A stretch of DNA of 7,350 nt from Lactobacillus sp. (GTDB lineage: Bacteria; Bacillota; Bacilli; Lactobacillales; Lactobacillaceae), in NCBI GenBank assembly GCA_003482405.1, contig DMZB01000047.1, positions 1 through 7,350 on the forward strand. The letters run 5' to 3'. Made by a program: the position numbers and the translations under genes. Under the pieces are notes generated by a model that had not been told where the DNA came from, did no database searches, and saw only the letters and a list, made by a program, of their open reading frames with translations. How positions within the stretch are numbered: position 1 is the first letter of the stretch; the number at the start of each line of letters is the position of its first letter. Of this stretch, positions 6,071-7,350 are shown one piece after another.

Positions 6071-6107
6071 CAAAAACGTGTACACTATTCAAAGTTGGTT
6101 TCACAAA
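6071..6107 (+). promoter_or_regulatory. Likely control region of the second permease gene
   Basis: TACACT (6081-6086) is a possible -10, but no good -35 lies 16-18 bases upstream (TATATT at 6058-6063 is poor). The stretch CAAAAACGTGTACA (6071-6084) resembles a degraded cre site with three mismatches to the strict consensus, and GTGTACAC (6078-6085) is a perfect 8-base palindrome. TTTCACAAA at 6099-6107 is shared exactly with the gntK promoter region (420-428). If the -10 is right, that motif would lie just after the transcription start, a normal repressor position. Confidence 0.3.
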
Positions 6108-6147
6108 CTGACGAAAAGTATTTACATTTGAGAGGAAAGTTTTGATT

Positions 6148-7350
6148 ATGACGCCATTTATTGTATTAATTCTTGGCATCGCCTTGTTGCTGGTTTTAAT
6201 TATCCAGTTCAAGCTCAACACGTTTGTTTCCTTGATTGTGACGTCGATTCTTGTGGCTCTGGGTCTTGGCATGAATCCAGCGTCCATCGCGACGTCGATC
6301 AAGAATGGGATTGGTAGCTCACTTGGTGAGTTAGCCATCGTGTTCGGTTTTGGGGCGATGATTGGTCGGCTTGTGTCCGACTCTGGTGGTTCATACCGAA
6401 TCGCTAAAACGCTGATCAACGCGTTTGGTAAGAAACGGTTGCAACTCGCTATTGTTGTGGCTTCCTTCATCATTGGGATGTCATTGTTCTTTGAAGTTGG
6501 TTTGGTCTTGTTGACACCAATCGTGTTTGCTGTTGCTCTAGAAGCCGAAGTACCGTTTGTTTACCTTGGCATTTCCATGGCGGCCGCACTGTCGGCGACG
6601 CAAGGGTTCTTACCACCACAGCCTGCACCAACGGCTGTATCAACGGCATTAGGTGCTAACACTGGGAACGTTTTGCTACTCGGAATTATCGTGGCCATAC
6701 CCTGTGTTATCATTGCTGGTCCCGTGTTCACACGTGTTATGCAACGTTTGGAACCAGGCGTGTTCGTCATCAAAAAGGAACTGCCTGCTTTCGGTGAAGT
6801 TAAGGAATATAACCTAGATGAAACACCAAGCTTCGGTTTGGCCGCTCTCACCTCATTATTCCCAGTTATCTTCATGGCCATCTCGACGATTTACACCATG
6901 ACCGTCTTGCACGGCGTTAAACCAGTCCATCCACATGGTCTTGCTTCCGTGATGATCATGCTTGGTGACCCCGTTATCGCCATGGTGATTTCATTGCTGT
7001 TTGCCATTTGGTCCATGGGCTTCTCCCGTGGCCGCACAATGAAACAAATTAGTGGCACAATTGAAGATGCCATCAAGTCGATTGCCATGCTGTTAATGGT
7101 TATCGGTGGTGGTGCCGCCTTCAAGCAAGTTCTGATTGATGGTGGTGTTGGGAAAGCCGTTCAACAGCTGATGGCTCACTCAAGTCTGTCCCCACTGATT
7201 CTTGGGTGGCTGATTGCTGTGATCCTGCGTGTTGCACTGGGTTCTGCAACCGTGGCCGGGATGACAGCTGCTGGTTTGGTTGTACCTCTGATGCATGCAT
7301 CCGGCGCTAACCCGGCACTGATGGCCCTGGCTATTGGGGCTGGCTCACTA
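6148..7350 (+). CDS. Gluconate permease paralogue, GntP family (second copy, 3' end cut by window)
   Basis: 401 residues in an open frame that runs off the right edge; by alignment with the first permease (2557-3924) about 50 residues are missing. Start ATG 6148 follows AGAGGAAAG (6131-6139) at normal spacing and aligns with the N-terminus of the first copy. The two proteins align without large gaps and share long identical blocks, such as GKKRLQLA, SLFPVIFMAI and FKQVLIDGGVGKAV. Differences cluster in two loops (about residues 198-215 and 250-275). The conserved HGFLPPHPAP motif reads QGFLPPQPAP here, so both histidines (155 and 161 of the first copy) become glutamine (152 and 158). This may mean altered substrate preference, affinity or proton coupling. 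It is probably a sugar-acid proton symporter in the cell membrane. It has its own leader, separated by a terminator from the gene before it. No frameshift or stop is seen, so it looks functional rather than decaying. Confidence 0.9.
   Translation, partial: MTPFIVLILGIALLLVLIIQFKLNTFVSLIVTSILVALGLGMNPASIATSIKNGIGSSLGELAIVFGFGAMIGRLVSDSGGSYRIAKTLINAFGKKRLQLAIVVASFIIGMSLFFEVGLVLLTPIVFAVALEAEVPFVYLGISMAAALSATQGFLPPQPAPTAVSTALGANTGNVLLLGIIVAIPCVIIAGPVFTRVMQRLEPGVFVIKKELPAFGEVKEYNLDETPSFGLAALTSLFPVIFMAISTIYTMTVLHGVKPVHPHGLASVMIMLGDPVIAMVISLLFAIWSMGFSRGRTMKQISGTIEDAIKSIAMLLMVIGGGAAFKQVLIDGGVGKAVQQLMAHSSLSPLILGWLIAVILRVALGSATVAGMTAAGLVVPLMHASGANPALMALAIGAGSL

Overview
The window reads as a gluconate-uptake locus of a low-to-moderate GC Gram-positive bacterium. 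Lactobacillaceae is most likely, given strong AAAGGAG-type ribosome sites, hairpin-plus-T-run terminators, CcpA-type cre sites and the protein sequences themselves. Species cannot be fixed from the sequence alone. No phage, transposase, tRNA, rRNA or CRISPR signal was found.

Layout. (a) 1-333, minus strand: the N-terminal part of an RpiR/MurR-type regulator, running off the left edge. (b) 334-521: a divergent control region with a promoter for gntK, a cre-like site and a 7-bp inverted repeat that overlaps the -35 element. (c) 522-2075: complete FGGY-family gluconate kinase (gntK). (d) 2076-2556: a 481-bp non-coding gap with an unusually long imperfect hairpin (2093-2209, containing a terminator at its tip), a second perfect-arm hairpin (2216-2262), an AT-rich stretch and a promoter region with two cre-like sites. 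(e) 2557-3924: complete GntP-family gluconate permease, followed by a terminator. (f) 4145-5914: a 589-residue polytopic membrane protein resembling the '6-pyruvoyl-tetrahydropterin synthase-related' (GT-C-like) family, with its own promoter and terminator. (g) 6148-7350: a second GntP-family permease, cut by the right edge about 50 residues before its expected end.

How the parts work together. The permeases would bring gluconate or a related sugar acid in with protons. GntK would phosphorylate it to 6-phosphogluconate, which enters the pentose-phosphate or phosphoketolase route. The RpiR-type protein is the obvious local regulator, since its family usually senses phosphosugars through a C-terminal SIS domain (off the window). 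The cre-like sites suggest carbon catabolite repression by CcpA. Each gene appears to be its own transcription unit, with terminators after gntK, the first gntP and the membrane protein.

Most notable points: the paired structured elements between gntK and gntP; two neighbouring permease paralogues of which the second has both histidines of a conserved loop motif replaced by glutamine; an unrelated membrane protein inserted between them; and unusual translation-start geometry for two genes. I do not see strong evidence for a wholly new biological system. The structured intergenic DNA is the best candidate for something undescribed.
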